Positions 7,955 through 16,835 of a stretch of 64,000 nucleotides of DNA are shown piece after piece. Both the position numbers and the translations under genes were made by a program. Position 1 is the first letter of the stretch. Every line of letters begins with the position of its first letter. A model generated the notes under the pieces. That model did not search any database and was not told the DNA's origin. It was given only the letters and a program-made list of their open reading frames with translations. Origin of the DNA: Mucilaginibacter sp. KACC 22773 (GTDB lineage: Bacteria; Bacteroidota; Bacteroidia; Sphingobacteriales; Sphingobacteriaceae); NCBI RefSeq assembly GCF_028736215.1, contig NZ_CP117883.1, forward strand, positions 2,604,001 to 2,668,000, written 5' to 3'.

Positions 7955-8604
7955 TGAGCCGGATTTATATCATTCCGGGCCTTGGTGCCGACACCCGGAT
8001 TTATAAGAATATCGACTTGCACGACCATGAAGTTATCCCGATAAACTGGATAGAGCCCGGCAAAGCTGATACTTTAGCTATGTACGCCCAAAAGCTTATA
8101 GATCAATATAATATAAAACCTGATTCAATAGTGATTGGCAATTCGTTGGGAGGAATGCTCGCGGTAGAAATTGCCAAAATCGTGCCTATGAAAAAGGTGA
8201 TCCTGATATCCAGTATCAAAACCAGTGACGAGGCTCCAGGCTATTTTAGCTTTTTCAGAAATGTGCCGATTCAAAAACTCATTTCGGGTAAACTGATGAC
8301 CTCGATGGGGCCCATGATCAGGCCGGTGTTCGGGGGGATGGCTAAAGGTGATGCAAGGGTGTTCATGGAGATGTTGAAAGGTACTTCACCGGTGTTTATC
8401 GAGTGGGCAATGAGTGCTATTTTAGCATGGAAAAATGATATTATCCCACCAAATACCTACCACATTACCGGCGATAAAGATTTGTTTTTTGATTACAAAA
8501 AAATAAAGAATGCTACCATTGTAAAAGGCGGTACGCACATTATGATTTTTGATAAAGCAGCAGAAATAAACAAATTATTAAAACCAATCCTTTATCAACA
8601 ATGA
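7954..8604 (+). CDS. Small alpha/beta-hydrolase
   Basis: A 216-residue alpha/beta-hydrolase without a lid of note. The N-terminal strand and oxyanion region read IYIIPGLGAD, the nucleophile elbow is GNSLGG with Ser64, a likely acid is Asp174 or Asp176 in TGDKD, and the base is His195 in GGTHIMI. No signal peptide, so cytosolic. The substrate is not predictable. It overlaps the methionine sulfoxide reductase upstream by one base and the DNA glycosylase downstream by four bases, so the three are one translationally coupled unit. Confidence 0.8.
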   Translation: MSRIYIIPGLGADTRIYKNIDLHDHEVIPINWIEPGKADTLAMYAQKLIDQYNIKPDSIVIGNSLGGMLAVEIAKIVPMKKVILISSIKTSDEAPGYFSFFRNVPIQKLISGKLMTSMGPMIRPVFGGMAKGDARVFMEMLKGTSPVFIEWAMSAILAWKNDIIPPNTYHITGDKDLFFDYKKIKNATIVKGGTHIMIFDKAAEINKLLKPILYQQ

Positions 8605-9203
8605 AACTAAATGAGGATTATTACCTCGGGAATGACGTAGTTGCCATCAGTAAAAACCTGCTTGGTAAGTACTTATTTACCTGTATAGACGGTGTAACCA
8701 CCGGAGGTTATATTGTTGAAACAGAAGCTTATAACGGAGTTATTGATAGGGCTTCTCATTCCTATGGCAACCGTATAACCCCGCGTACCAAAACCATGTT
8801 TATGCAGGGCGGTATAGCATACGTTTATCTGTGCTATGGCATTCACGAAATGTTTAACATAGTTACTTCTGTTGAGGGCACACCTCATGCCATCCTTATT
8901 CGTGCAATAAATCCTACTGAAGGCATTGAGGCCATGCAGGTTAGGCGCAACATGCCAGTGCTCAAACCGACTATCACGGCCGGGCCGGGCTCGGTGGCTA
9001 AGGCTCTGGGTATCTCCCGAAATATCAATGCGATAAGCCTCCAAAGCGATACGCTTTGGATAGAGGACCGTGGACTCAATTTTCCAGGTGAGCAAATTAC
9101 AATTGGCCCCCGGATTGGTGTAAGTTATGCCGGCGAGGATGCTTTTTTACCTTATCGTTTTTATGTAAAAGGCAATAAATACGTGAGTAAACCCAATAAA
9201 TAA
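8601..9203 (+). CDS. DNA-3-methyladenine glycosylase (AAG/MPG family)
   Basis: Excises alkylated and deaminated purines (3-methyladenine, hypoxanthine) from DNA to start base-excision repair. The 200-residue protein has the family signature VETEAY with catalytic Glu42, followed by DRASHSYGNRITPRTKTMF (49-67) and YVYLCYGIHEMFN (74-86) containing the intercalating Tyr region. The length matches bacterial members. It is the last gene of an overlapping trio with a free-Met-sulfoxide reductase and an alpha/beta-hydrolase, suggesting a damage-response unit. Confidence 0.93.
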   Translation: MKLNEDYYLGNDVVAISKNLLGKYLFTCIDGVTTGGYIVETEAYNGVIDRASHSYGNRITPRTKTMFMQGGIAYVYLCYGIHEMFNIVTSVEGTPHAILIRAINPTEGIEAMQVRRNMPVLKPTITAGPGSVAKALGISRNINAISLQSDTLWIEDRGLNFPGEQITIGPRIGVSYAGEDAFLPYRFYVKGNKYVSKPNK

Positions 9204-9238
9204 CCCGGTTTAAAATGCCTTTTTTGTAATATTGGGCG

Positions 9239-10525
9239 ATGAATTACCAAAACAGCTTAGCATTTGCAATTGAACAGGACGAACTTGATCCACTAAAGGA
9301 GTTCAGAGATCGCTTTTTGATCCCGAAACATAATGGAGAGGATGCCATCTATCTTTGTGGTAATTCCCTTGGCCTGCAGCCAAAATCTGCAGCTCAATAT
9401 GTGGCCGATCAAATGGCAAACTGGCAAAACCTTGCGGTTGAAGGCTGGTTCCAGGGAAGTGACCCCTGGCTGGAATACCACAAGCCGCTTGCAAAGTCGG
9501 TGGCTGCTATAGTCGGTGCAAATGAAAATGAAGTAGCTGTTATGAATTCGCTTACAGTAAATCTTCACTTATTGATGGTAAGTTTCTATAAGCCAGATAA
9601 TAAAAAATTTAAAATCATCATGGAAGGCGGCGCTTTTCCGTCAGATCAGTATGCCATGGAAAGCCAGGTGAAGTTTCATGGTCTTGATCCTAAAGATGCC
9701 ATTGTAGAAATTTTTCCGCGTGAGGGCGAAGTAACTTTACGTACCGAAGATATCGTAAATTGCATAAATGAGCACGCTGATGAATTGGCTTTAGTAATGT
9801 TTAGTGGAATAAACTATTACACCGGCCAGTTTTTTGATTTACCGGCGATAACTAAGGCTGCACACAATGCCGGCGCCTATGCCGGGTTCGATTTGGCGCA
9901 TGCTGCCGGAAACGTGCCGTTGAAGCTGCACGAGTGGGGAGCCGATTTTACCTGCTGGTGCTCGTATAAATATATGAATTCCGGCCCGGGAGGCATTAGC
10001 GGGATATTTGTACATCAAAAACATTTTAAAGATAAGGAAATGAACCGCTTTGCCGGTTGGTGGGGCTACCGAGCCGATAAACGCTTTTTGATGGCCCCCG
10101 GCTTCGATCCGGCATCCGGTGCCGATGGCTGGCAGGTGAGTACCAGCCCCATAATTCTTTTGGCTTTGTTTAAGGCCTCTATGGCGATTTTTGACGATGC
10201 GGGCTATATTGACAATCTCCGTAAGAAAAGCGTTGCGCTAACGGGCTATTTGGAGTTTCTGATCAAGGAGGTTAATAAAGATTTGGGGGATAATGTTTTT
10301 AATATTATTACACCGGCAGATGAAGCTAATCGGGGCTGCCAGCTATCGATAATTTGCAGCCGGAATGCCAAAGCTATTTTTAACTACCTGGCCGACAATG
10401 GTGTAATTGGCGACTGGCGTGAACCGGATGTGATTCGGTTAAGTCCCGTTCCATTATATAATTCTTTCCAGGACGTTTACAACACGGCAAAACACCTGGC
10501 AAATGCCATTGAAGCCGTAAAATAG
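9239..10525 (+). CDS. kynU: Kynureninase
   Basis: PLP-dependent hydrolysis of kynurenine or 3-hydroxykynurenine to anthranilate (or hydroxyanthranilate) and alanine. The 428-residue protein has the fold-I PLP lysine Lys244 in CSYKYMNSGPGG, the cofactor-binding Asp218 and His221 in GFDLAHAAGN, and YLCGNSLGLQP near the N-terminus (38-48), all typical. No other kyn or NAD synthesis gene adjoins it, so it may work with enzymes encoded elsewhere. The ATG at 9239 follows the glycosylase by 35 bases with a TAATATTG box just before it. Confidence 0.95.
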   Translation: MNYQNSLAFAIEQDELDPLKEFRDRFLIPKHNGEDAIYLCGNSLGLQPKSAAQYVADQMANWQNLAVEGWFQGSDPWLEYHKPLAKSVAAIVGANENEVAVMNSLTVNLHLLMVSFYKPDNKKFKIIMEGGAFPSDQYAMESQVKFHGLDPKDAIVEIFPREGEVTLRTEDIVNCINEHADELALVMFSGINYYTGQFFDLPAITKAAHNAGAYAGFDLAHAAGNVPLKLHEWGADFTCWCSYKYMNSGPGGISGIFVHQKHFKDKEMNRFAGWWGYRADKRFLMAPGFDPASGADGWQVSTSPIILLALFKASMAIFDDAGYIDNLRKKSVALTGYLEFLIKEVNKDLGDNVFNIITPADEANRGCQLSIICSRNAKAIFNYLADNGVIGDWREPDVIRLSPVPLYNSFQDVYNTAKHLANAIEAVK

Positions 10526-10536
10526 ATTATTGATAC

Positions 10537-11391
10537 ATGGTTTACTACAATCCCAAAGAGTGGTTTTCTTTTATTTTTAAGCTTAACAAGGCCGATACAC
10601 TACGTGAGCTTCTGCCGCTGATTATCGCAGTTAGCGCCTATGCGGGTGCAGTAATTTATTTACTGATAGACTTCTGGCATTTACAAGACAGTAGCCTGCT
10701 CAAAAAAGTAAGTTTTGTACACCAAACCGTAGGGTTTGTGTTATCGTTATTACTGGCCTTCCGGATAAACTCGGCTTATGACCGTTGGTGGGAAGGCAGG
10801 AAAGTATGGGGTAGCCTAACCAATAGCAGCCGTAACCTGGCTATTAAATTAAAATTCCTGATTGGCGAAGAGGAATGGGCGTTTTTCAACTACCTGATTC
10901 CGTTATATGCAAGAGTGTTACGAAATCATCTCCGGGATATTTATATACCAGAAGAACAAGCTTTTGTTGTTATCGATGCCGAAAAACATGTGCCTAACCA
11001 GGTGGCATCTGCCATTATCGGGCGTATTTATGAACTTAACAAACAGGGTAATATCAACCCGGAGCAATTATTTAGCATAATTACCGAAATTACTTCATTT
11101 ACAGATATTTGCGGTGCATGTGAAAGGATCAGAAAAACCCCGATACCGTTCTCATACAATGTATTTATCAAGAAGTTCATCTTTACTTATATCATGACGC
11201 TTCCATTTACATGGGCGTTTGAGATGAAATATCTTGCTATACCAATTATTGGTTTTGTATTATTTGTTTTTGCCAGCATTGAGTTATTGGCCGAAGAAAT
11301 TGAAGACCCGTTTGGATATGATGCCAATGACCTTCCCTTAGATAATATTTGCGAAAATATCCAGAAACACGTAGGGGAGATCCTAGGTTGA
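10537..11391 (+). CDS. Bestrophin-family membrane protein (UPF0187)
   Basis: A 284-residue bestrophin homologue; bacterial members form pentameric cation or anion channels in the inner membrane. Two hydrophobic pairs are seen, about residues 22-46 and 65-80 near the N-terminus and 215-250 near the C-terminus (LPFTWAFEMKY, IIGFVLFVFASIELLAEEIEDPFG). The family motifs FRINSAYDRWWEGR (75-88) and the conserved EDPFGYDANDLP (about 260-271) are present. It starts 11 bases after kynU and ends 5 bases before the deacetylase gene, so all three probably form one transcript. The ion transported is unknown. Confidence 0.9.
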   Translation: MVYYNPKEWFSFIFKLNKADTLRELLPLIIAVSAYAGAVIYLLIDFWHLQDSSLLKKVSFVHQTVGFVLSLLLAFRINSAYDRWWEGRKVWGSLTNSSRNLAIKLKFLIGEEEWAFFNYLIPLYARVLRNHLRDIYIPEEQAFVVIDAEKHVPNQVASAIIGRIYELNKQGNINPEQLFSIITEITSFTDICGACERIRKTPIPFSYNVFIKKFIFTYIMTLPFTWAFEMKYLAIPIIGFVLFVFASIELLAEEIEDPFGYDANDLPLDNICENIQKHVGEILG

Positions 11392-11396
11392 ATAAT

Positions 11397-12299
11397 ATGT
11401 TTAAAATAGCCTTCGACCCGATATATGCTCATCCGCTGCCCGAAGGGCATCGTTTCCCGATGTTGAAGTATGAATTGATTCCGGCACAGCTATTACATGA
11501 AGGGATTATTAAACCCGACGATATTTTCTCGCCGGGACTGTTATCAGATGATATTATAATCAAAACTCATGATAAAGGCTACTGGAAACAACTCCACGAT
11601 TTAACACTCCCATCAAAAGAACAGCGGCGAATAGGCTTCCCATTATCGGCACAACTGGTTGAGCGTGAAGTAAGAATCGCTAAAGGAACTATTGATGGTT
11701 GTTTAGCCGCTTTAAATAACCGGATTGCTTTTAATGTAGCCGGTGGCACACATCATGCCGGTACAAACTGGGGCGAAGGATTTTGTATGTTGAACGACCA
11801 GGCTATTGCTGCTAACTATTTATTAAATAGTAACTTATCAAATTCTATTTTAATTATCGATTTAGATGTACACCAGGGAAATGGCACTGCGCAGATATTT
11901 GAAAAAGAAGCCAGGGTATTCACATTTTCGATGCATGGTGATAGAAATTTCCCTTTCAGAAAAGAACGGTCGGATCTTGATATTCCATTAGCAGATGGGG
12001 TTGGAGATGAAGAATACCTGGATATCTTACATAAAACACTGCCAAAGTTAATCAGTACACATAAACCGGACTTTGTTTTTTACCTGTCGGGTGTTGACAT
12101 TTTGAGTACCGACAAACTGGGCAAGTTATCCCTTAGCAAAAATGGCTGTAAAAAACGCGACAGATTTGTTTTTGAACAATGTATCAACAATAATTTGCCG
12201 GTGCAGGTAAGCATGGGAGGAGGCTATTCGCCACAGATCAAAGATATCGTGGATGCACATTGCAATACCTTTAAGGCAGCAATCGATTTGTACTTTTAA
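11397..12299 (+). CDS. Histone-deacetylase-like metallohydrolase
   Basis: A 300-residue arginase/deacetylase-fold enzyme of the acetoin-utilisation (AcuC)/HDAC superfamily, expected to remove acyl groups from a small molecule, polyamine or protein. The zinc site is complete: Asp157 and His159 in DLDVHQGNGT, and Asp234 in LSGVD; the general bases His119-His120 sit in GGTHHAGTNWGEG; GGGY is at 274-277. I placed the start at ATG 11397; the frame is open back to 11349 but that would overlap the bestrophin gene. The end overlaps the convergent MATE gene by four bases. Confidence 0.9.
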   Translation: MFKIAFDPIYAHPLPEGHRFPMLKYELIPAQLLHEGIIKPDDIFSPGLLSDDIIIKTHDKGYWKQLHDLTLPSKEQRRIGFPLSAQLVEREVRIAKGTIDGCLAALNNRIAFNVAGGTHHAGTNWGEGFCMLNDQAIAANYLLNSNLSNSILIIDLDVHQGNGTAQIFEKEARVFTFSMHGDRNFPFRKERSDLDIPLADGVGDEEYLDILHKTLPKLISTHKPDFVFYLSGVDILSTDKLGKLSLSKNGCKKRDRFVFEQCINNNLPVQVSMGGGYSPQIKDIVDAHCNTFKAAIDLYF

Positions 12300-13675
12300 T
12301 CTTTTGCAGGTATCGGTATCGTTATATCCCTATGCCGTTTACTGATCAAATTGAACCTAAAAAAAAGCAGCACAGAGGCAATAGCCAGGCCCAGCACAAG
12401 TCCGTACCAAACCCCATAAACGCCCATTTTTAATTTTACGCCAAGTAAGTAACCAATTGGCAAACCGCCTACCCAATAAGCCAGAAAGGTGATAAACGTG
12501 GGAATATTTACATCGCCCATTCCACGTAATACGCCCAGGCCAACAACCTGCGTTCCATCAAAAAGCTGAAAAAAGGCAGCTATGATCAATAATTGCGAAG
12601 CTATAATAATAACGTCTTTGTCGGAGGTTATGATCCAGGGTAAATAATTTCGACCAAGAGAAAAAATAACTGCTGTTATACCCATCAATATCAATACGAT
12701 ATGATAATTAGATATAGCGGCAAGGCGCAGGTTTTTGTGATCGTTAACACCAAAATAGTTGCCCGATTTTATCGCAGCGGCAGCTGATACACCGGTGGCC
12801 ATCATATATGTAGCCGAAGCCAGGTTAAGCGCAACCAAATGCGCAGCCTGTTGGTTTACACCAATGGTGCCTATTAAAATAGATGCACCGCCAAAGGCAC
12901 TAACCTCAAAAATGTATTGCAGGGCAACCGGAGCACCAATTTTTAAGATTCGCAAGCCACGCAAACGATCGATATTTTTGACGGCAAAATTCTTTAAATA
13001 ACCTTTAAATATGGGGGATTTGAATACATAGATGGCCATTACAATTGCCATAACACAACGATCAATCAGTGTGCTGTACCCAACTCCTTTTATACCCATA
13101 GGGTGAATACCGAACAAGCCTTTAACAAATATGACCCCAAGGCATATATTGATTACATTGCCCCAAATAGATATTTTCATGGCCTGTTTGGTAAAGCCCA
13201 AACCCTCGGCAAACTGCTTAAATGTGTTGAAAATAAGTAGCGGAATAATGGACAAGCTTAGCAGGAAAAGATAAGGTGTAGCCGTTTTTACAACTGATGG
13301 CGCCTGCCCAAGATGGCCAATTAACGGCAAAGTACCAAAGTATATAACCGAAAATAAGACAATGCCGGTCAGGAGGTTTAACATTAAACTATTTGATAGT
13401 AATAAACCACACTCCTTAAAATCCTTGCGCGCATTGTTTTGAGCGATGAGCGGGGTTAAGCCATATGATATCCCCATACCAACAACAAGTGGTATCATAA
13501 ACAAGCTGTTTACCAACGAAACTGCAGCTAAGGATACTTTATTTGTAAAATGGCCAATAATAATTGAATCTGATATCTGAACCATAATATGGCCAAGTTG
13601 CGATATCATTACCGGAATGGCCAGCTTTAAACTCTCGCTATAAAATGGGCGGTATTTATGGTATATGGCTTTCAT
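12296..13675 (-). CDS. MATE-family multidrug efflux transporter
   Basis: A 459-residue inner-membrane antiporter (Na+ or H+ coupled) of the MATE family, with about 12 hydrophobic segments in two halves. Typical features are LAIPVMISQLGHIMVQISDSIIIGH (17-41, quoted in part), then GMGISYGLTPLIAQNNA in TM2-3 and VSAFGGASILIGTIG at the start of the second half. The annotated frame also allows a GTG one codon earlier (13678); ATG 13675 is preferred. It converges on the deacetylase gene with a four-base overlap, so the two share a transcription end. The substrate cannot be predicted. Confidence 0.93.
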   Translation of the reverse strand: MKAIYHKYRPFYSESLKLAIPVMISQLGHIMVQISDSIIIGHFTNKVSLAAVSLVNSLFMIPLVVGMGISYGLTPLIAQNNARKDFKECGLLLSNSLMLNLLTGIVLFSVIYFGTLPLIGHLGQAPSVVKTATPYLFLLSLSIIPLLIFNTFKQFAEGLGFTKQAMKISIWGNVINICLGVIFVKGLFGIHPMGIKGVGYSTLIDRCVMAIVMAIYVFKSPIFKGYLKNFAVKNIDRLRGLRILKIGAPVALQYIFEVSAFGGASILIGTIGVNQQAAHLVALNLASATYMMATGVSAAAAIKSGNYFGVNDHKNLRLAAISNYHIVLILMGITAVIFSLGRNYLPWIITSDKDVIIIASQLLIIAAFFQLFDGTQVVGLGVLRGMGDVNIPTFITFLAYWVGGLPIGYLLGVKLKMGVYGVWYGLVLGLAIASVLLFFRFNLISKRHRDITIPIPAKD

Positions 13676-13727
13676 CACTTATTTGCAGGGGTGCAAAAGT
13701 AACGATTGGTGGCGACAAAAGAACAAC

Positions 13728-14351
13728 CTAACAGGCCGTATAATATTCCTCTTTTTCGGTTGTGTTTATACGAATAAGCCCCGACAGAATAAGATCAACC
13801 AGGATGCGTTGTGTACGTCTGCGTCCCATCTTCAGCAATTCGCTACACTCTTTGATAGTTATCCGGTTTGACTTCTCCAGATGGCTGAGAAGCGTTTTTT
13901 CATTATCTGAATACTCTATCAAAACGCCTTGATCGCTTGCCGATCTTTTAAGCACCTCCAGCACAATTTTACTGGCTAATACACTTTTATCTTTTACCCT
14001 TACATAAGCCCACCATTTGCCATCATCTGCAAGGGCATAATGTGGCTTAAGATCACTGGCTGGGATATCTACTACCAAAACCATTTTATCATCAACATAA
14101 ATTTCTTCAAAAGTAGGCTCCAGTGCAGGCCTGATGAACATGTGGGCGGCCCGCGTAATCATGTAACGCTCTTCATCTTCGGATTTTACGCCTTTTATGG
14201 TGCCGTCGTCAGCAACGCCAATTAATAATTTGCCGCCTTTATTATTGGCAAACGATACCATAGTACGGGCTATCTTTTCGCAGCTGGTAATAGTTTTTTT
14301 AAAGTCGAGCTTAACACCCTCGCCCTCAAAAATCAGTTTTTTTATATTCAT
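13728..14351 (-). CDS. AlbA_2 (Schlafen-type) domain regulator with C-terminal winged helix
   Basis: A 207-residue protein. Residues 1-115 form the AlbA_2 domain: ARTMVSFANNKGGKLLIGVADDG holds the FANxxGGxLxIGVxDDG signature, and the rest (VVDIPASDLKPHYALADD) is usual for the family. Residues 140-207 look like a winged helix (SNRITIKECSELLKMGRRRTQRILVDL). Bacterial proteins of this layout are putative transcription regulators or nucleic-acid-binding proteins; the biochemical role is unproven. It stands alone between the MATE and GNAT genes on the same strand. Confidence 0.75.
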   Translation of the reverse strand: MNIKKLIFEGEGVKLDFKKTITSCEKIARTMVSFANNKGGKLLIGVADDGTIKGVKSEDEERYMITRAAHMFIRPALEPTFEEIYVDDKMVLVVDIPASDLKPHYALADDGKWWAYVRVKDKSVLASKIVLEVLKRSASDQGVLIEYSDNEKTLLSHLEKSNRITIKECSELLKMGRRRTQRILVDLILSGLIRINTTEKEEYYTAC

Positions 14352-14376
14352 TATAAGCTCCGGTTCCTTAAACTAA

Positions 14377-14835
14377 TTATTGAGGTTTTATATAAGGCGT
14401 AAATATTTCCATCCAGTTTTGGGGCTTGCTTAATTGCGAAAATCCAAACTGTCCGTATAAGCCGTGAGCATCGGCTGTAGCTAACGACCAACGCCTTAAT
14501 CCTTGTAAATCAGGATGTTTAACTATGGTTTGCATTAGCCATTTCGACAGGTCTTTTTTTCTGAATTCGGGTAAAATAAACACATCGCAAAGGTATGCAA
14601 AAGTGGCTTTGTCTGTAATAATCCGCGCAAACCCGGCAAATGTGGTGTGATTGTAAACTCCAAAACACATGGAGTTCTCAATTGCATTTTCAAGTTTTTG
14701 CCGTGGAATACCCTGAGCCCAGTAGGAATCGTCATTTAAATAGTTGAATATAACGTCAATAGGTAACAAATTCTTGTCTGTTGATATTATAAAGCCTTTT
14801 TCAATAAAAGGTGTATCGTCAATAAAAGTAGTCAT
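14377..14835 (-). CDS. GNAT-family N-acetyltransferase
   Basis: A 152-residue GNAT protein. The acetyl-CoA-binding segment reads VFILPEFRKKDLSKWLMQTI (a degenerate R/Q-x-x-G-x-G loop), followed by LRRWSLATADAHGLYGQFGFSQL, the usual motif B with the LYxxxGF element, and a C-terminal tail WMEIFTP. The acceptor is unknown. It lies 25 bases before the AlbA_2 gene and 9 bases after the DUF4442 gene, so these three minus-strand genes may be co-transcribed. Confidence 0.85.
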   Translation of the reverse strand: MTTFIDDTPFIEKGFIISTDKNLLPIDVIFNYLNDDSYWAQGIPRQKLENAIENSMCFGVYNHTTFAGFARIITDKATFAYLCDVFILPEFRKKDLSKWLMQTIVKHPDLQGLRRWSLATADAHGLYGQFGFSQLSKPQNWMEIFTPYIKPQ

Positions 14836-14844
14836 CAGCTAAAA

Positions 14845-15321
14845 TTATAAATTCTGATCGATAAAATCGAGGTTTCGCACATAAACCTCATTCATTAATG
14901 AAACACATATTTCACCATCTTTATTATAAATGTCAATAGGGTGGTGGCCCGTATATTTTCCGGTACTCTTTAATATGTCCTCAGCCTCAGCGATTTCAGC
15001 GTCACCTAAGATGATTTTAAAACGTAAATCAGTTGAACCAGGCTTTAAATACTGTATAGTAGATGATTTTGACCATACTCGTAAGCGATAGCCTTTTTTG
15101 ATAAAAACCTGGTGAAATAACAGCGGATAAAACGGATCGGCGGCAGCGAAAATGGTACCGCCAAAAATTGAGTTATTATAGTTTTTGTTTAAAAAACTCT
15201 TTTTGATTTTTACTTCCACCCCTTTAAAATCTTTATCAAATTGCACAACCCAAATTCTTTGAAAAAGGAGGGGAGGGTAAATGCGCAATGCCCACTTTAA
15301 TAGGTGCTCGGATACAACCAT
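14845..15321 (-). CDS. DUF4442 hotdog-fold protein
   Basis: A 158-residue protein of the DUF4442 group, which belongs to the hotdog thioesterase superfamily. Recognisable are FGGTIFAAADPFYPLLF (about 53-69, the central helix region) and the strand KSSTIQYLKPGSTDLRFK. An acyl-CoA or acyl-ACP thioesterase-like activity is possible but not shown for the family. It is the first gene of a minus-strand run followed by the acetyltransferase. No signal peptide. Confidence 0.7.
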   Translation of the reverse strand: MVVSEHLLKWALRIYPPLLFQRIWVVQFDKDFKGVEVKIKKSFLNKNYNNSIFGGTIFAAADPFYPLLFHQVFIKKGYRLRVWSKSSTIQYLKPGSTDLRFKIILGDAEIAEAEDILKSTGKYTGHHPIDIYNKDGEICVSLMNEVYVRNLDFIDQNL

Positions 15322-15500
15322 ATTTTTAAATATCTGGATTTTATGGTAAAATAGTTCAATAATGGAGTAAAAACTGACAGTTTAATTTCAATTTATTTCA
15401 AAAAATTTCATTTTACACGCAAACTTGTTTAAACAATGTAGGATTTGTCGGGTTAATAAATATGTTCATCAAAACGACAAACGCTATTAAATCAATAACT

Positions 15501-15701
15501 ATGAAAAAGCAAATTTTAAGTTTCGCATTAGTCGCGGCAATGGTAACCGCACTTGCAATAGGATGTAGTTCAACTAAAGACGCCAGTAAAGGAGCCGACA
15601 GTACAAAAATGGATTCAACATCTACAACAACTCCGGCACCGGCAGCAACTGACACCGCTAAAACCGACACCACCAAAAAAGATACTTCTAAAAAGATGTA
15701 A
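15501..15701 (+). CDS. Small Thr/Lys/Asp-rich lipoprotein (66 aa)
   Basis: A 66-residue hypothetical lipoprotein. MKKQILSFALVAAMVTALAI is followed by GCSS, a lipobox with acylated Cys22, and then a low-complexity tail rich in Thr, Asp, Lys, Pro and Ala (STTTPAPAATDTAKTDTTKK), which is probably disordered. The frame is open 13 codons further upstream, but the signal peptide begins at ATG 15501. Proteins of this kind are common in Sphingobacteriaceae and have no assigned function. It is monocistronic, followed by a long inverted repeat. Confidence 0.7.
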   Translation: MKKQILSFALVAAMVTALAIGCSSTKDASKGADSTKMDSTSTTTPAPAATDTAKTDTTKKDTSKKM

Positions 15702-15713
15702 TTATCCATTAAG

Positions 15714-15771
15714 TTTTACCATAAAAATTTCAAGATATTTCAACGAAAATTCAGGAATTTTTATGGTAAAA
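15714..15771. repeat. 16-bp perfect inverted repeat, possible bidirectional terminator
   Basis: TTTTACCATAAAAATT at 15714-15729 is the exact reverse complement of 15756-15771, with 26 bases between. It lies between the convergent lipoprotein and SDR genes and could end both transcripts. A further copy of most of one arm (ATTTTATGGTAAAAT) is found at 15338-15352, so this may be a dispersed repeat rather than a dedicated terminator. Confidence 0.55.
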
Positions 15772-15801
15772 TTTATTGCGTTTTTGGTAAATCAGGGGCG
15801 G

Positions 15802-16596
15802 TTAAAATGCAGTTTTTATGACCCCGCCGTCGGCCCTTAAAGTAGCGCCATTAGTGGCCGCCGAAAGCGGACTGGCCACATAAGTTACCAGGCTGGCAAT
15901 TTCATCGGGAGTTATAAAACGTTTGATGAGGGATGTGCCGCGCATGCTGGTGAAAAACTCCTTTTCGATTTCAGCTTCCGTCAGTCCCTGGTCGTTGGCT
16001 AAGGCTGTGATAAAGTCGCCAACGCCTTCAGACAAGGTTGGGCCGGGTAATACCGAATTTACCGTAACGGCAGTACCTTTGGTCATTTCGGCCAATCCGC
16101 GGGCAATTGCTATTTGTGCCGTTTTGGTCATTCCGTAATGAATCATCTCTGCGGGAATTTGTAATGCCGACTCGCTCGAAATAAAAATGATACGCCCCCA
16201 GTTTTTGGCGATCATTTTATCAAAATAGGCTCGTGATAAGCGCACCCCGCTCAGCACATTTACCTCGTAAAATTTAAACCAGTCTTCATCTGTAATTGCC
16301 GAAAATTCTTTCGGTTCAAAAATGCCTACATTGTTTACCAGGATGTCAACCTCCGGTAATTGAGTCAACAGGTTTTGAATTTGTTGTTTATCCGAAAAGT
16401 CGGCAGCGATGCCTTTAATGTTTTTGTTGCCGGTTTCATTGATCATTTTGTCAACAACCGCATCAACTTTATGTTGATTGCGGCCGTTGATGTATACCTG
16501 GGCGCCTTCGCCGGCTAATGATTTGGCAATGGCATAGCCGATACCGGCAGTTGAGCCGGTTACCAAAGCAACCTTGCCCTTAAGTTGAAGATCCAT
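15802..16596 (-). CDS. SDR-family oxidoreductase
   Basis: A 264-residue classical short-chain dehydrogenase/reductase. The dinucleotide motif TGSTAGIG is at 12-19, NNVG is at about 88-91, the catalytic Ser lies in FISSES, and the Tyr-x3-Lys pair is in HYGMTKT. The Asn-Gly-Arg (INGRN) after beta-2 favours NADP(H). The start at ATG 16596 is chosen because MDLQLKGKVALVTG begins there; an upstream ATG in frame at 16629 adds 11 unrelated residues. The substrate is unknown. It stands alone. Confidence 0.88.
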   Translation of the reverse strand: MDLQLKGKVALVTGSTAGIGYAIAKSLAGEGAQVYINGRNQHKVDAVVDKMINETGNKNIKGIAADFSDKQQIQNLLTQLPEVDILVNNVGIFEPKEFSAITDEDWFKFYEVNVLSGVRLSRAYFDKMIAKNWGRIIFISSESALQIPAEMIHYGMTKTAQIAIARGLAEMTKGTAVTVNSVLPGPTLSEGVGDFITALANDQGLTEAEIEKEFFTSMRGTSLIKRFITPDEIASLVTYVASPLSAATNGATLRADGGVIKTAF

Positions 16597-16835
16597 ATGC
16601 TTTGTATTTGTGGTTTTTTGAATTACCAATGCAAGATTAATACATGTTTATAGAACCGCAAGCTTTTAAACTCAAAGATTAAACCACCCTGACAAAAGAA
16701 TATGTTTATGACTTAAGTATGGATTGTTTTAAACAAAGCTATATACAGTTGTCCGTTCACCACAAATTTGGGGTGTTTCACCACATAAATTATAAGGTAT
16801 CTGTTTGGTTCATTTACCTTGAGGTAAAAGAAAAA

